DNA of 64,000 nt from Bacteroidota bacterium (GTDB lineage Bacteria > Bacteroidota > Bacteroidia > Chitinophagales > Chitinophagaceae). Location: contig JAFEAE010000001.1 in NCBI GenBank assembly GCA_018266575.1, forward strand, positions 62,001-126,000, read 5' to 3'. Below are positions 52,072 through 60,912 of the stretch, one piece after another (positions within the stretch are counted from its first letter, which is position 1; each line of letters starts with the position of its first letter). Under the pieces are notes generated by a model. The model was not told where the DNA came from. It saw only the letters and a program-made list of their open reading frames with translations, and did not search any database. A program made the position numbers and the translations under genes.

Positions 52072-52626
52072 TCAGTTATTTTTTACCATGAGTTTTTCTG
52101 TTTCACTGCGCAGTGAAACTGGTGCAACCGCCCTCACATTAATGTCGCATTCTGCAAGTTCGCACAGGCTCCCATCTATTTTTTTTTCATTAATTTCTGC
52201 TTCACGAAAACCCGCTGTTACTTCATCCATATTCAAAGCCCTTGCATAGGCCGCAACGGTTCCGTATACGCTTATTTTGTAGTGGATGATTTCCTGAACT
52301 GCAGCTAACAGGCAAGCATCTTTTATTTTATTGTCGTAACAGTAGCTTTGTCGTTCATACAGGTCTTCGATATGGGCTGTCATAATAATATTGGAAAGGT
52401 CTAACGGATTGATCTTTTCTTTTTCCAGGTAAGTTTGAAGAGTGTCAATATTCCTGTGTATATAATCAAAATATTTTTGCAAGATGTTTTTAAATTTTTC
52501 AGACGACACGGAGTTCATCCAATCAACTAAAGCAATCCGCAATTGCATCTCTGCAATAAACGCTTTTCGTATGTTATAATTAAGAAGCGTTCTCAGGGAA
52601 ATAATATGTTTGATCTGATCTTTCAT
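52072..52626 (-). CDS. DUF892 ferritin-like protein (YciE/YciF type)
   Basis: 184 residues from the ATG at 52626 (14 residues shorter than the longest frame). All-helical ferritin-like fold with EMQLRIALVDWMNSV, HRNIDTLQTYLEKEKIN, IIMTAHIEDLYERQSYCYDN and AAVQEIIHYKISVYGTVAAY; carboxylate/His residues could bind metal. Members are induced by osmotic or oxygen stress in many bacteria. A one-mismatch FNR-type box is 54 bases upstream. First gene of the transcript with the phosphoribosyltransferase. Confidence 0.78.
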   Translation of the reverse strand: MKDQIKHIISLRTLLNYNIRKAFIAEMQLRIALVDWMNSVSSEKFKNILQKYFDYIHRNIDTLQTYLEKEKINPLDLSNIIMTAHIEDLYERQSYCYDNKIKDACLLAAVQEIIHYKISVYGTVAAYARALNMDEVTAGFREAEINEKKIDGSLCELAECDINVRAVAPVSLRSETEKLMVKNN

Positions 52627-52680
52627 GAATTTAATTTTTTGCGACACTTTAAATGTAGTAGAAATCACAGCCTGGAAAAA

Positions 52681-52692
52681 TGATATCGCTCA
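52681..52692. promoter_or_regulatory. CRP/FNR-type box (one mismatch) of the DUF892 unit
   Basis: TGATATCGCTCA; C for R in the second half-site. 54 bases before the gene. Confidence 0.45.
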
Positions 52693-52898
52693 TATACATT
52701 TTTGACTTTTCTCATCATGATTGCAAATATTTTTATGAAAGCACATTTACAGATTGGTTACTTTACTAAATAAAAGCGAATGTGTAGAAATTTAAAAGTT
52801 GTGCACGGCATTTTCTGCAGGAATTCACCGTGTGCCGCTCTCCTAAATATCTGATAATGCAATAAAAAAGCATACCTAATCAGGATCAGTCAAGGAAA

Positions 52899-52910
52899 TA
52901 ATCAATATCA
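52899..52910. promoter_or_regulatory. CRP/FNR-type box (one mismatch) of the 52959 gene
   Basis: TAATCAATATCA, read on the other strand TGATATTGATTA. 48 bases before the ATG. The 52669-52958 gap holds no gene. Confidence 0.45.
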
Positions 52911-52958
52911 GCAAAGCTTTTCCGTTCAAGTTTTATTTTAAATTTTTAATCAAGTAAT

Positions 52959-53195
52959 ATGGGTAAAGAACCCGGCACTATTTCTTGCATCAAAAACATA
53001 AATATGGATGCTTTTTGCGGGAATGATAATATTGTTATAATAGAACCTGATGCAGGAGTAGAAGATTTTATTTCTAATAAAGACATCAATTTCTTCGGTG
53101 ATGATCCTGCAAAAAAATCCGCGAGAAAAATATTAGACAGTTTCGCAGAAGTTTTCCTGAATAGCAGGGGCGTTTCTGTTGCAGCATCAGCCTGA
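52959..53195 (+). CDS. 78-residue protein of unknown function
   Basis: MGKEPGTISCIKNINMDAFC start, acidic middle (EPDAGVEDFISNKDINFFGD) and no membrane segment. No family recognised. It begins 48 bases after a FNR-type box and is 36 bases before the DUF3943 gene, so probably co-transcribed with it. Confidence 0.55.
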   Translation: MGKEPGTISCIKNINMDAFCGNDNIVIIEPDAGVEDFISNKDINFFGDDPAKKSARKILDSFAEVFLNSRGVSVAASA

Positions 53196-53231
53196 TTTTT
53201 TACCTTCCTTAAATTTCATAATTGTTTTTTG

Positions 53232-54587
53232 ATGAAGTTGATGAAAGTAATATTGATCATTCTTATTTTATTTCAAACAGTTCCTTCTCTTTGTCAATAT
53301 TCAATCACAGATACTATAAGAAATACTCTTCCGAAAAAAAAATTTAAGATGGCTGCGGTAGGGTTTTTTATTGCAGAGGTTGCTCCCTGGGTTATCGACA
53401 ATAATATCAGAAACGTTGATTACACCCATATTTCATGGCAAACAGTTAAACATAATTTGAGCCTTTCAAGCTGGAAATGGGACAATGATGGATTAACAAC
53501 AAACGAATTTGGTCATCCATATAGCGGTGGCCTTTTTTTCAGTGCAATGCGTGCAAACGGATATAGTTTCTGGCAGTCTGTTCCCGCTTCATTTGCGGGT
53601 AGCTATTTATGGGAAACTTTTGCAGAAAATCAACCGCCTGCACCAAATGATTTTATCAATACAGGTTTTGGGGGAGTGATCCTTGGTGAGATGACGTTTA
53701 AACTCTCCAATAAAATAATCGATAACAGGAGCAGGGGGGTAAAAAGACAGTTGAGTGAAGTGCTTGCTTTACTTGTAAACCCGATGAATGGATTGTCGAG
53801 AATAATTAATGGCAAATGGGGCAGGGTAACATACAATCCCGTAGATCATGATTCTTCAAAAATTGAGGCTGAATTTGATGCGGGCGTACGCAGGTTCAGG
53901 GTAAATAACAATAACGGTTTTGGTTTTTATGCTCATGCTAAATTAATTTATGGAACACCTTTTGAAAATTATAAAACACCTTTTAGCAATATTCTTGTCA
54001 ACATAGAATTCGGCGAAGATGACAGTTCTAAATTAAATATTGTTAGTGCTTACGGCTCTTTGCAAGGATGGCGGGTTTTCAATGGCCAAAAAAACAAACA
54101 CCTGCTTGTGCTTTCTGCAAATTACGACTACATTAATAATGAAGCTTTTTTTTACAGTGCACAAAGTATTAAGTGCAATCTTTTTTCTGTAATTAAGGTA
54201 ACGGATAAACTCGCAGTCAGCACAATTATCGGCGGTGGCCCGGTAATACTGTCTGCAGTTCCTGATAATTATTTATATGAAGGCAGGGATTATGATTTTT
54301 GTTCAGGCGTTGGGTTTCATGGAAGTTTTACATTAGCATTTGCCAATATTTTATTTTATAGCATTAATTACCGTGGAGGCTGGCTCAAAACCATTAATGG
54401 TAATGCAAATGATTATTTATTGCATGCAGTTACAAGCGAATTAAAATGCCGCGTTATAGATAACTTTTTCTTTTGCATTGAACCCGGATACTTCCAGCTA
54501 CATGCCGGTTACAAAAATTATGGTGATGTTAATAAAACATATCCATACTTACGGGTGTCTTTAAGATACTCATTAGCCAATAAATAA
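53232..54587 (+). CDS. DUF3943 outer-membrane protein
   Basis: 451 residues from the ATG at 53232, signal peptide VILIILILFQTVPSLCQ. The DUF3943 region contains WKWDNDGLTTNEFGHPYSGG and SYLWETFAENQPPAPNDFIN, then a long beta-rich C-terminus (LVNIEFGEDDSSKLNIVSAY, YSINYRGGWLKTI) ending in a strand, consistent with a beta-barrel. Role unknown. Predicted FNR-type control through the box at 52899. Confidence 0.8.
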   Translation: MKLMKVILIILILFQTVPSLCQYSITDTIRNTLPKKKFKMAAVGFFIAEVAPWVIDNNIRNVDYTHISWQTVKHNLSLSSWKWDNDGLTTNEFGHPYSGGLFFSAMRANGYSFWQSVPASFAGSYLWETFAENQPPAPNDFINTGFGGVILGEMTFKLSNKIIDNRSRGVKRQLSEVLALLVNPMNGLSRIINGKWGRVTYNPVDHDSSKIEAEFDAGVRRFRVNNNNGFGFYAHAKLIYGTPFENYKTPFSNILVNIEFGEDDSSKLNIVSAYGSLQGWRVFNGQKNKHLLVLSANYDYINNEAFFYSAQSIKCNLFSVIKVTDKLAVSTIIGGGPVILSAVPDNYLYEGRDYDFCSGVGFHGSFTLAFANILFYSINYRGGWLKTINGNANDYLLHAVTSELKCRVIDNFFFCIEPGYFQLHAGYKNYGDVNKTYPYLRVSLRYSLANK

Positions 54588-54636
54588 TAATTACAATTTT
54601 CACCGGGTAATCACACCTGTAAGGTATGATTGAAAT

Positions 54637-54670
54637 TGATACGTGTCATTGTTGTGATTGATGCCTGTCA
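54637..54670. promoter_or_regulatory. tandem CRP/FNR-type boxes before the histidine kinase
   Basis: TGATACGTGTCA (54637-54648) and TGATGCCTGTCA (54659-54670), centres 22 bp apart, i.e. two helical turns. If translation starts at 54722, the nearer box is 51 bases upstream, like the boxes of other genes; the longer frame from 54680 would leave only 9 bases. Confidence 0.65.
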
Positions 54671-54721
54671 TTTTATGAAATGAGTTATTCTGCCATATTT
54701 ATAAAACATTTCAACACTTAT

Positions 54722-56362
54722 ATGTTACACGGGGGAATTTCCAATAATCAAAAATTTCAACAGGCATTCATCAATGCTATTGCAAAAGATGCATTGCAAT
54801 TTATTGGCGTATTCAGAAAAGATACGAGGGAGATTGTATTTGTAAATGAACAAGGGGCCATGTTATTTGGGTACAAAAATGCTGCCGGGCTTATAGGAAA
54901 ATTTGCGCCGGAACTGAAGAAAAGAAATGTAGACGATACTGAAATCAGGAAAGTGAACGAGATCCTTCGCACAAAAGGTTTTTTTACAGAAGAAGCAGAA
55001 TATATAAACCGGGATGGGAGTACTTTTTGGGGATTATTGCAGCTTGATCCGTTTTCAGAGGACGGTGTTGAATATTTGCTGGCACAGGTGGAGAAGATAG
55101 ACAGGGCAAAGGATGCTGAACAAAAATTATCGGGTGAAAAATTGCGCTTCGATGTATTGATGGATTGTGCTTCTATCGGAGTTATTATCGTAAACCGTAA
55201 TGAGGAAATTGTTTTGGTAAACCCTTTTGCATTAAAAATGTTTGGTTACGAAAACGATGAACTGGTTTCAAAAAAACTGGAAGTACTTATTCCGGATAAA
55301 TTTCACGGAAAGCATATTGATTACCATAGCTCATTTTTTGCCAACCCTGAAAACAGGCCAATGGGAGCTGGCAGAGATCTGTTTGCGCTGAAGAAAGACG
55401 GAACAGAGTTCCCTGTTGAAATAAGCCTTGGAACCTATAGCATCGAAAATGAAATGTTCGCGATCGCATTTGTGTCTGACATTACTCTCCGGAAAAAAGC
55501 GCAGGAGGATATCATCAAATTAAACAAAGCTCTGGAAGAAAAAGTAAAACAGCGCACAGATGAGCTCGCAATAACTATCGAAAAACTGGAAAACCAGGTA
55601 AAAGAAACGGAGGAAGCAGAAGCAGAAGTAAGAAAATCACTCGATAAAGAAAAACAATTGAATGAATTGAAATCAAGATTTGTTACTATGGCATCTCATG
55701 AGTTCAGAACGCCGTTAAGCACCGTTTTATCATCCACTTATTTATTGCAGAAATATACACAAACAGAGGATCAGCAAAAAAGAGAGAAACATATATCAAG
55801 GATCATTTCGTCGGTAAACCTGCTGACAGATATTTTAAATGATTTTTTAAGCGTAGGAAAAATTGAAGAAGGAAAAATTGAGCCAAAATATTCGTATATT
55901 ACTATCTCAGATTGTATTTCTGCCTTAATAAATGAAGTCGCAACTATCCGGAAAAAAGAACAACGGATCATTTATGGGCACATCGGCAACGATGTGATAT
56001 GGTTTGACCCCGCCTTATTAAAACATATTTTAATGAACCTGCTCTCGAATGCAATTAAATTTTCCGGGGAAGGTTCGGAAATTTTTGTTGAGACCACAAA
56101 CCGGGATTCTGTATTTACACTAAGGGTGAAAGATCATGGAATAGGAATTTCTAAAAAAGACCAGGAACATTTATTCGAACGTTTTTACAGGGCAACGAAT
56201 GTAAACAATATACAAGGCACAGGGCTCGGGTTGCACATTGTTTTAAAATATACTGAATTATTAAACGGCCATATTCATTGCATCAGCGATTTAGGAAAAG
56301 GTACAGAATTTATCTTAACCTTTAAACTTGCTCACGAAAATGAAAAAGATATTGGTCATTGA
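54722..56362 (+). CDS. cytoplasmic PAS-PAS histidine kinase
   Basis: 546 residues from the ATG at 54722, preferred over 54680 because the regulatory boxes would otherwise abut the gene. No membrane helix. PAS1 about 18-125; PAS2 about 140-258 with LEVLIPDKFHGKHIDYHSSF and GAGRDLFALKKDGTEFPVEI. The His198/Arg218 pair lines up with the haem His and distal Arg of FixL-type PAS domains, though many non-haem PAS domains keep this His. Coiled coil 258-315, HisKA MASHEFRTPLSTV (His326), HATPase with LLSNAIKFSGEGSE and GTGLGLHIV. It pairs with the overlapping response regulator. Confidence 0.88.
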   Translation: MLHGGISNNQKFQQAFINAIAKDALQFIGVFRKDTREIVFVNEQGAMLFGYKNAAGLIGKFAPELKKRNVDDTEIRKVNEILRTKGFFTEEAEYINRDGSTFWGLLQLDPFSEDGVEYLLAQVEKIDRAKDAEQKLSGEKLRFDVLMDCASIGVIIVNRNEEIVLVNPFALKMFGYENDELVSKKLEVLIPDKFHGKHIDYHSSFFANPENRPMGAGRDLFALKKDGTEFPVEISLGTYSIENEMFAIAFVSDITLRKKAQEDIIKLNKALEEKVKQRTDELAITIEKLENQVKETEEAEAEVRKSLDKEKQLNELKSRFVTMASHEFRTPLSTVLSSTYLLQKYTQTEDQQKREKHISRIISSVNLLTDILNDFLSVGKIEEGKIEPKYSYITISDCISALINEVATIRKKEQRIIYGHIGNDVIWFDPALLKHILMNLLSNAIKFSGEGSEIFVETTNRDSVFTLRVKDHGIGISKKDQEHLFERFYRATNVNNIQGTGLGLHIVLKYTELLNGHIHCISDLGKGTEFILTFKLAHENEKDIGH

Positions 56363-56714
56363 AGACAATGAAACTATTCTTGAGAATATTGCAGAGATAC
56401 TGGAATTGTCTGCGTATGAAGTTGTTGTTGCAAGAAACGGGAGAGAGGGAATTGAAATAAGTGAAATAGAAAAGCCGGACATGATTATTTGTGATATCAT
56501 GATGCCGGAGATGGATGGATACCAGGTATTAACTTCTTTAAATAAAGAAAGCAGGCCAAGGAATATCCCTTTTATTTTTCTCACCGCTAAGTCGGAAAAA
56601 AACGATTTTAAAAAAGCCGCAGAAATGGGGGCAGATTATTATCTTACCAAACCATTTGGCGGTGCTGAACTTATAAATGCTGTAGAAACCATTTTCAAAA
56701 ATGTAAGTATCTGA
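56340..56714 (+). CDS. single-domain response regulator
   Basis: 124 residues from the ATG at 56340, overlapping the kinase stop by 23 bases. Receiver domain only: acidic pocket IEDN, phosphoacceptor Asp52 in IICDIMMPEMDG, Thr/Ala pair LTAKS and Lys in YYLTKPFGG. With no output domain it either relays to another kinase/phosphotransfer protein or acts by protein binding. Confidence 0.93.
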   Translation: MKKILVIEDNETILENIAEILELSAYEVVVARNGREGIEISEIEKPDMIICDIMMPEMDGYQVLTSLNKESRPRNIPFIFLTAKSEKNDFKKAAEMGADYYLTKPFGGAELINAVETIFKNVSI

Positions 56715-56732
56715 TGCTTTATTTTAGAAAAA

Positions 56733-57461
56733 TCAGTGGAAGTAATTTCCTTTGAAATTGTTGTGATGCGTAAAATCGTGTAAATCTCTTCTTACACGAA
56801 GCGTATCGGATATTGACCCTGCCGGATAACCCAGCCGGAATGCAATAGCGATTTTGAAGTAAGCGGGTATAGCAAACATCTCCTTAATTTTATTTTCCGC
56901 AATTTGATTGCCGAGTGCACTGATAACATGCATGCTTATGCCAAGCGATGTGGCCATCAGCCAGATATTTTCAAGTACACAGCCAATGCTAATGATGCCC
57001 AAAAAATCCCCTTCGGAACCAGGGGCCCTTCTGGATGGATTATACAACACGATCATCAATAGCGGGCATGGAAGTAATTGGTGATGGTTTTCTGTTAGCT
57101 GTTCTGCTTCTTCCTTTTGCCTGTTTTCAGGAATGAGTGTTGGCGTAAGCCACGATTTCGGGAACATTGTAGCCAATACACCTGTTCTTTTTCTCCTCAA
57201 ATCTTCTTCGGAAAAAGATAGCTGCAGGTAATTTTCCTGGATGAATGTTTGTGAAGGAGGAAGTGAAATGCTTCTTACTTCTTCAATTTTAGCTAAATCA
57301 TCAATCAACAATATTTCAAAATTCTGCATGTTGTGTGCAGTTGGCGCCCAGCTTCCTGCTTCGAGTATCTGTTTGATATTTTCCGGTGATACTTTTCTGT
57401 TAATATCAAAAGGTATCCTTAAAGATTTTCTGTTCCTTATTAATTCGTTTATCGCTTGCAT
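56733..57461 (-). CDS. nitroreductase-family protein
   Basis: 242 residues. The FMN-binding start INELIRNRKSLRIPFDIN and AGSWAPTAHNMQNFEILLID, then LGIISIGCVLENIWLMATSL and AIAFRLGYPAG are typical. The family reduces nitro- or quinone substrates; some dormancy-linked members have lost activity. It follows the L,D-transpeptidase by 19 bases, likely the same transcript. Confidence 0.87.
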   Translation of the reverse strand: MQAINELIRNRKSLRIPFDINRKVSPENIKQILEAGSWAPTAHNMQNFEILLIDDLAKIEEVRSISLPPSQTFIQENYLQLSFSEEDLRRKRTGVLATMFPKSWLTPTLIPENRQKEEAEQLTENHHQLLPCPLLMIVLYNPSRRAPGSEGDFLGIISIGCVLENIWLMATSLGISMHVISALGNQIAENKIKEMFAIPAYFKIAIAFRLGYPAGSISDTLRVRRDLHDFTHHNNFKGNYFH

Positions 57462-57480
57462 AATTGTTTTTTTGAAATCA

Positions 57481-59223
57481 TTATTTTAAAGGTATTTTCT
57501 CAGCAACATTTTTATCAATTGATTTATTTCCACTCAGCATAATATCATTGTTTGAAATGAATATGGTATGCAATATGATCGCTATTTTTTGCCACAACCA
57601 GCTGAACCATACGCCTGGCATTGCATACGCATTATATGCTGATACTTTTTTATGATACACATTCTCGTAAAAATGCACATTAGCAACAGAGTCGGTCCAT
57701 GCTGTGTGATAAATTACCACTACCGGTATTTTTTCAGAAGCAGGAATAATTACCGGTTCCTGGTTTTTCAAACACTCCTTTTCTTCGATAGTATCTATGG
57801 AGATGGTGTTATCTTTAAGAACGTAATGGGCTAACTCAGATGCTTTTTCAACCCGGATGCATCCATGACTGAAATAGCGGTTATTAAAACCGAATAAAAT
57901 TTTCCATGGAGTATCGTGCATGTAAACATCGTACGGAGAATTCAAATTCAGTTTGATAACCCCAAGCGAATTATCACAACCGGTAGACTGACGAATTGTA
58001 TACGGGAAATTATTTCTGTTTAATTTCTGCCAATTAATTTCAGTGGGGTCACATAATTTGCCTTGCTTGTTTAACAACTGGAAATTGTTGTCTTCAAGAA
58101 AATGAATGTCATGTTTTATTGCCGGCAGTAATTCTTTTATTGCTATACTGTGGGGCACATACCAATACGGATATAATATTACCTGCGTGACCTGGGCTGT
58201 GAATAATGGAGTAGGGGTAGATTTTTTCCCTACTATGATCCGGGAATAAACAACGTCTTTTTCATTTTCGGTCATTGCCAGCGAGGCCGAAGGGATATTT
58301 ATAATTATAACATGTGGATATTTTTCTTTAATGCATCTGAGCCACCTGCATGCATTTAATGCGTTTGCCAGATCTGCAATACGTTCTCGAAAAGGAATAT
58401 TGAGTTCATGGATTATCGTACTTCGTAATTCTCCGTCATTTAAAAGATTGAATAACTCCTGCGCTTTTTTAATTTGTAGTTTCAGTAACGTTTTTGGATG
58501 TTTCGCTGAATCAGCATCATAGTCTTTTAACCCTAATTGATTTAACCTTGTAAGCAATTCCACGTTTGTATTATCTGCTTTCGATGAAGTAATGAAAATA
58601 TCTTTAAACTTTTTTTCTGATACCGTATTCAGAAAGATGCTCAATTGTTTCTTCAAGGCTATATAGGAATCATTTTGGGGCTCAACATTATTAAGTAAAC
58701 TCCTGAACTTTTTTTCTTTAATGTAGTCGGAAAGCATCCCGGCAATATCAATGCATGATGGCGAATAATTTAATCCATTGTATGAAAATACTTCTTCTTT
58801 ATTACCCAGCGCAACATCATGAAAAAAGTGTATGGCGGCATCAGTATATTTTAATTCCATAGCAATGGAATCTTCCGGCGTTTCGGTAGCAAATAACCTG
58901 GTATTACTATTGTCAAACAATAAAGGGTAATAATCCGTTTTTCTTAACCCAAGCGATTCAGCGAGATGAATTGTTTTGGTTAAATAATATAGAAGGGAAT
59001 CATGACTTGAGATATTTAACCAACAAACTTCATAATTGGTTAACTCATAAAATCGTTTAACGTCGCCCGGAGAATGCAGAGTTATCTCAGCAAATTTTTC
59101 ACTTTTAATAAAACCGGAAATATCCTGTGGCGTGATTTGTGAATAACATACTGAAGCAGACAGGAGAACCCCGAAAAAAAAAATAAGAAAATATTTAAAA
59201 TAAGTTTTCTGAAACATAGGCAT
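57481..59223 (-). CDS. L,D-transpeptidase (YcbB-like)
   Basis: 580 residues with signal peptide FLIFFFGVLLSASVCYSQ (ATG at 59223 or 59217). Substrate-binding and lid region in the N-terminal half, then the YkuD catalytic domain with VYMHDTPWKILFGFNNRYFS and the active Cys455 in SHGCIRV. It makes 3-3 cross-links in peptidoglycan or attaches proteins, a wall remodelling linked to stress and stationary phase. The upstream gene (59195-59584) overlaps it by 29 bases, so they are translated from one transcript with the nitroreductase. Confidence 0.9.
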   Translation of the reverse strand: MPMFQKTYFKYFLIFFFGVLLSASVCYSQITPQDISGFIKSEKFAEITLHSPGDVKRFYELTNYEVCWLNISSHDSLLYYLTKTIHLAESLGLRKTDYYPLLFDNSNTRLFATETPEDSIAMELKYTDAAIHFFHDVALGNKEEVFSYNGLNYSPSCIDIAGMLSDYIKEKKFRSLLNNVEPQNDSYIALKKQLSIFLNTVSEKKFKDIFITSSKADNTNVELLTRLNQLGLKDYDADSAKHPKTLLKLQIKKAQELFNLLNDGELRSTIIHELNIPFRERIADLANALNACRWLRCIKEKYPHVIIINIPSASLAMTENEKDVVYSRIIVGKKSTPTPLFTAQVTQVILYPYWYVPHSIAIKELLPAIKHDIHFLEDNNFQLLNKQGKLCDPTEINWQKLNRNNFPYTIRQSTGCDNSLGVIKLNLNSPYDVYMHDTPWKILFGFNNRYFSHGCIRVEKASELAHYVLKDNTISIDTIEEKECLKNQEPVIIPASEKIPVVVIYHTAWTDSVANVHFYENVYHKKVSAYNAYAMPGVWFSWLWQKIAIILHTIFISNNDIMLSGNKSIDKNVAEKIPLK

Positions 59224-59584
59224 CGAATTCAGATTTTATCATGTTAAAATCTTCTTCTACCTTTTCAAAATCTTTTCGCAATTTCTGCTGCCTCATTTTT
59301 ACTTTGTAGAATAATTCACCATCTTCATATAAGTCTCTTACCAATAATTTTTCCTGATCCGAAACTTCTGTTTTAAGAAAGCGCACTATTTCGTCTTCTT
59401 TTAAAAAAAGGTTTTGAAAAGTTTCCATTTTTTCGAGAAGATCAAGATCGTTTTTATCAATGGTATTAAGAAAACCTGCTAACCGGTTCTTAAGCGTTGA
59501 ATTTTCTTCAGCAACAAAACTCAGTACATGTTTCCAGGTTTCACTTTCAAGTAATAACTGGTTTATAATTCCATCTTTAGACAT
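59195..59584 (-). CDS. coiled-coil protein of unknown function
   Basis: 129 residues from the ATG at 59584; the longer frame starts eight residues earlier. Nearly all helical and charged (KLRKDFEKVEEDFNMIKSEF), no signal or membrane segment. The family is not recognised. First gene of the transpeptidase unit, with a FNR-type box 91 bases upstream. Confidence 0.55.
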   Translation of the reverse strand: MSKDGIINQLLLESETWKHVLSFVAEENSTLKNRLAGFLNTIDKNDLDLLEKMETFQNLFLKEDEIVRFLKTEVSDQEKLLVRDLYEDGELFYKVKMRQQKLRKDFEKVEEDFNMIKSEFDAYVSENLF

Positions 59585-59675
59585 AGGGTTTAATTTAATT
59601 TCAAACATTATAAATTCTTTTTTAAAAATAAGAGGCTAAGCAAAAAAAAATTAAAATATCAGTCAGCCTGCATTG

Positions 59676-59687
59676 TGATATTGGTCA
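59676..59687. promoter_or_regulatory. CRP/FNR-type box of the L,D-transpeptidase unit
   Basis: TGATATTGGTCA, identical to the box at 62308-62319. Confidence 0.65.
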
Positions 59688-59708
59688 TTGATTGCAGATA
59701 CCAATTAT

Positions 59709-59736
59709 TAAAAAAGCCTGCACTTTTGGTGCAGGC
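59709..59736 (-). terminator. terminator of the second hsp20
   Basis: On the minus strand GCCTGCAC-CAAAA-GTGCAGGC (perfect 8-bp stem) followed by TTTTTTAA. Confidence 0.9.
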
Positions 59737-59759
59737 CCCAAAAAACCAACCTTAACTGC

Positions 59760-60206
59760 TCACTTTACAGCAATATGTTTACTTGCTGCAAGTTTTTTTG
59801 CTTCTTCCTTTTTGGGAAGACTGAGTTTTAGAACGCCGTTTTCATAGCGGGCATCAATTTTTTCTTTGTTAACTTCATCGGGTAATGTAAAACTTCTGCT
59901 GAATGAAGAATAGTTGTATTCCTTCCGTGTATAGCTCGCATCTTTATCTTCTTTTGTTGCTTCTTTTTCACTGCTAATTGAAAGCATGTTGCCATTGACA
60001 TCGATGTTGAAATCCTCTTTCTTCATGCCAGGTGCTGCTACGGAAAGCGTGTATTCGTCTTTATTTTCAGATACGTTTACTGCAGGTACGGTGAGCATTT
60101 TTCCCAACAGCCCTCCGTTATCGAACCATTCATTCCATGGGCGAAAAAAGTCATCAAAAACTGTGGGCAGCATGGACCCGGTTTTTTTAAGTGCATTGTT
60201 TGACAT
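59760..60206 (-). CDS. Hsp20 small heat-shock protein
   Basis: 148 residues: VPAVNVSENKDEYTLSVAAP start of the alpha-crystallin domain, GMKKEDFNIDVNGNMLSISS, FSRSFTLPDEVNKEKIDARY, and the closing motif ENGVLKLSLPKKEEAKK. The full domain is better conserved than in the copy at 47283. A strong AAGGAGGTT lies 4-12 bases before the ATG, unusual in this phylum. One-mismatch FNR-type box at 60299; terminator at 59709. Confidence 0.93.
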   Translation of the reverse strand: MSNNALKKTGSMLPTVFDDFFRPWNEWFDNGGLLGKMLTVPAVNVSENKDEYTLSVAAPGMKKEDFNIDVNGNMLSISSEKEATKEDKDASYTRKEYNYSSFSRSFTLPDEVNKEKIDARYENGVLKLSLPKKEEAKKLAASKHIAVK

Positions 60207-60209
60207 AAT

Positions 60210-60218
60210 AACCTCCTT
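60210..60218 (-). promoter_or_regulatory. strong Shine-Dalgarno of the second hsp20
   Basis: On the minus strand AAGGAGGTT is followed by ATT and the ATG. Bacteroidota genes generally lack such sites and other genes here do too. Confidence 0.75.
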
Positions 60219-60298
60219 GTTTTTAAAATGTGTGATTGAATTATTTAAAACTAATTTTTAAGAATCGTATACGAAAAAACCAACATCAGTGAAAGTCA

Positions 60299-60310
60299 TG
60301 AACCTTGTCA
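60299..60310. promoter_or_regulatory. CRP/FNR-type box (one mismatch) of the second hsp20
   Basis: TGAACCTTGTCA; A for T at position 4. 92 bases upstream of the gene. Confidence 0.4.
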
Positions 60311-60329
60311 TCTCAACATAGCATACACT

Positions 60330-60599
60330 TCAACCTTGTTTATTATTTTTCCATCGTTTTAAGTGCGGAAGAATGGATAAGGATTGTTGTACAACGCCTT
60401 GGGGAAGCTTCATCTCCTGCATCTTTTTTTCTATAAAAGACTTCATATCCTCAACACGAATATCAGGATTCACAAAGGCGCCGTTTTGATAGCAATATTT
60501 GCAATACTCACTTGAATATGTGCCATCTTTTTCTGTGCCCCTGTCTTTAATATTATCGATAGGCATGCTGCAGCTTTGACAAATTAATTTCGGTTGCAT
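60330..60599 (-). CDS. small zinc-ribbon protein
   Basis: 89 residues. The CQSCSMPI and CKYCYQNG pairs, with EKDGTYSSEY between them, match the putative zinc ribbon family 2. C-terminal helical stretch (VEDMKSFIEKKMQEMKLPQG). Possible protein- or nucleic-acid-binding role. Last gene of the set starting with the holin-like protein. Confidence 0.72.
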   Translation of the reverse strand: MQPKLICQSCSMPIDNIKDRGTEKDGTYSSEYCKYCYQNGAFVNPDIRVEDMKSFIEKKMQEMKLPQGVVQQSLSILPHLKRWKNNKQG

Positions 60600-60621
60600 A
60601 TAGTTAACTTTTATCAGTTAG

Positions 60622-60912
60622 TTATTTCCGGGACCATTTTTTAAATTTCGTTTCTGCCCGGGCGAATAATTTTTTTGTGAGCAACGATGCTGCATGTGAT
60701 ACGCCTTCCGCTATCCCTGAATGGTTTTCTTTCTCCGGATGGCCGCCTGAAAATAGTTGTTCTGCGATATGCTTTGGTTCAACACTTTCTTTCAGGTCTT
60801 TCCAATCGTTCCTGATCGCTTTTTCCAATTCTTTTTTTCGTTGTCGCAATAACTGTTTTTGTTCCCGTAATTGCGAATTGTTTTTAATTTTATTCATTGC
60901 TTTCATTTTCAT
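60622..60912 (-). CDS. charged helical protein of unknown function
   Basis: 96 residues if read from the ATG at 60912; later Met codons (60906, 60897) are also possible. Very basic and acidic (LRQRKKELEKAIRNDWKDLK), no membrane segment. It overlaps the end of the holin-like gene by about 20 bases, so it is translationally coupled. Function unknown. Confidence 0.5.
   Translation of the reverse strand: MKMKAMNKIKNNSQLREQKQLLRQRKKELEKAIRNDWKDLKESVEPKHIAEQLFSGGHPEKENHSGIAEGVSHAASLLTKKLFARAETKFKKWSRK

Noticed and set aside
60285..60299. CATCAGTGAAAGTCATG as another FNR-type box of the second hsp20
   Set aside because: The half-sites are not spaced as TGA-N6-TCA; a better one-mismatch site lies at 60299-60310.
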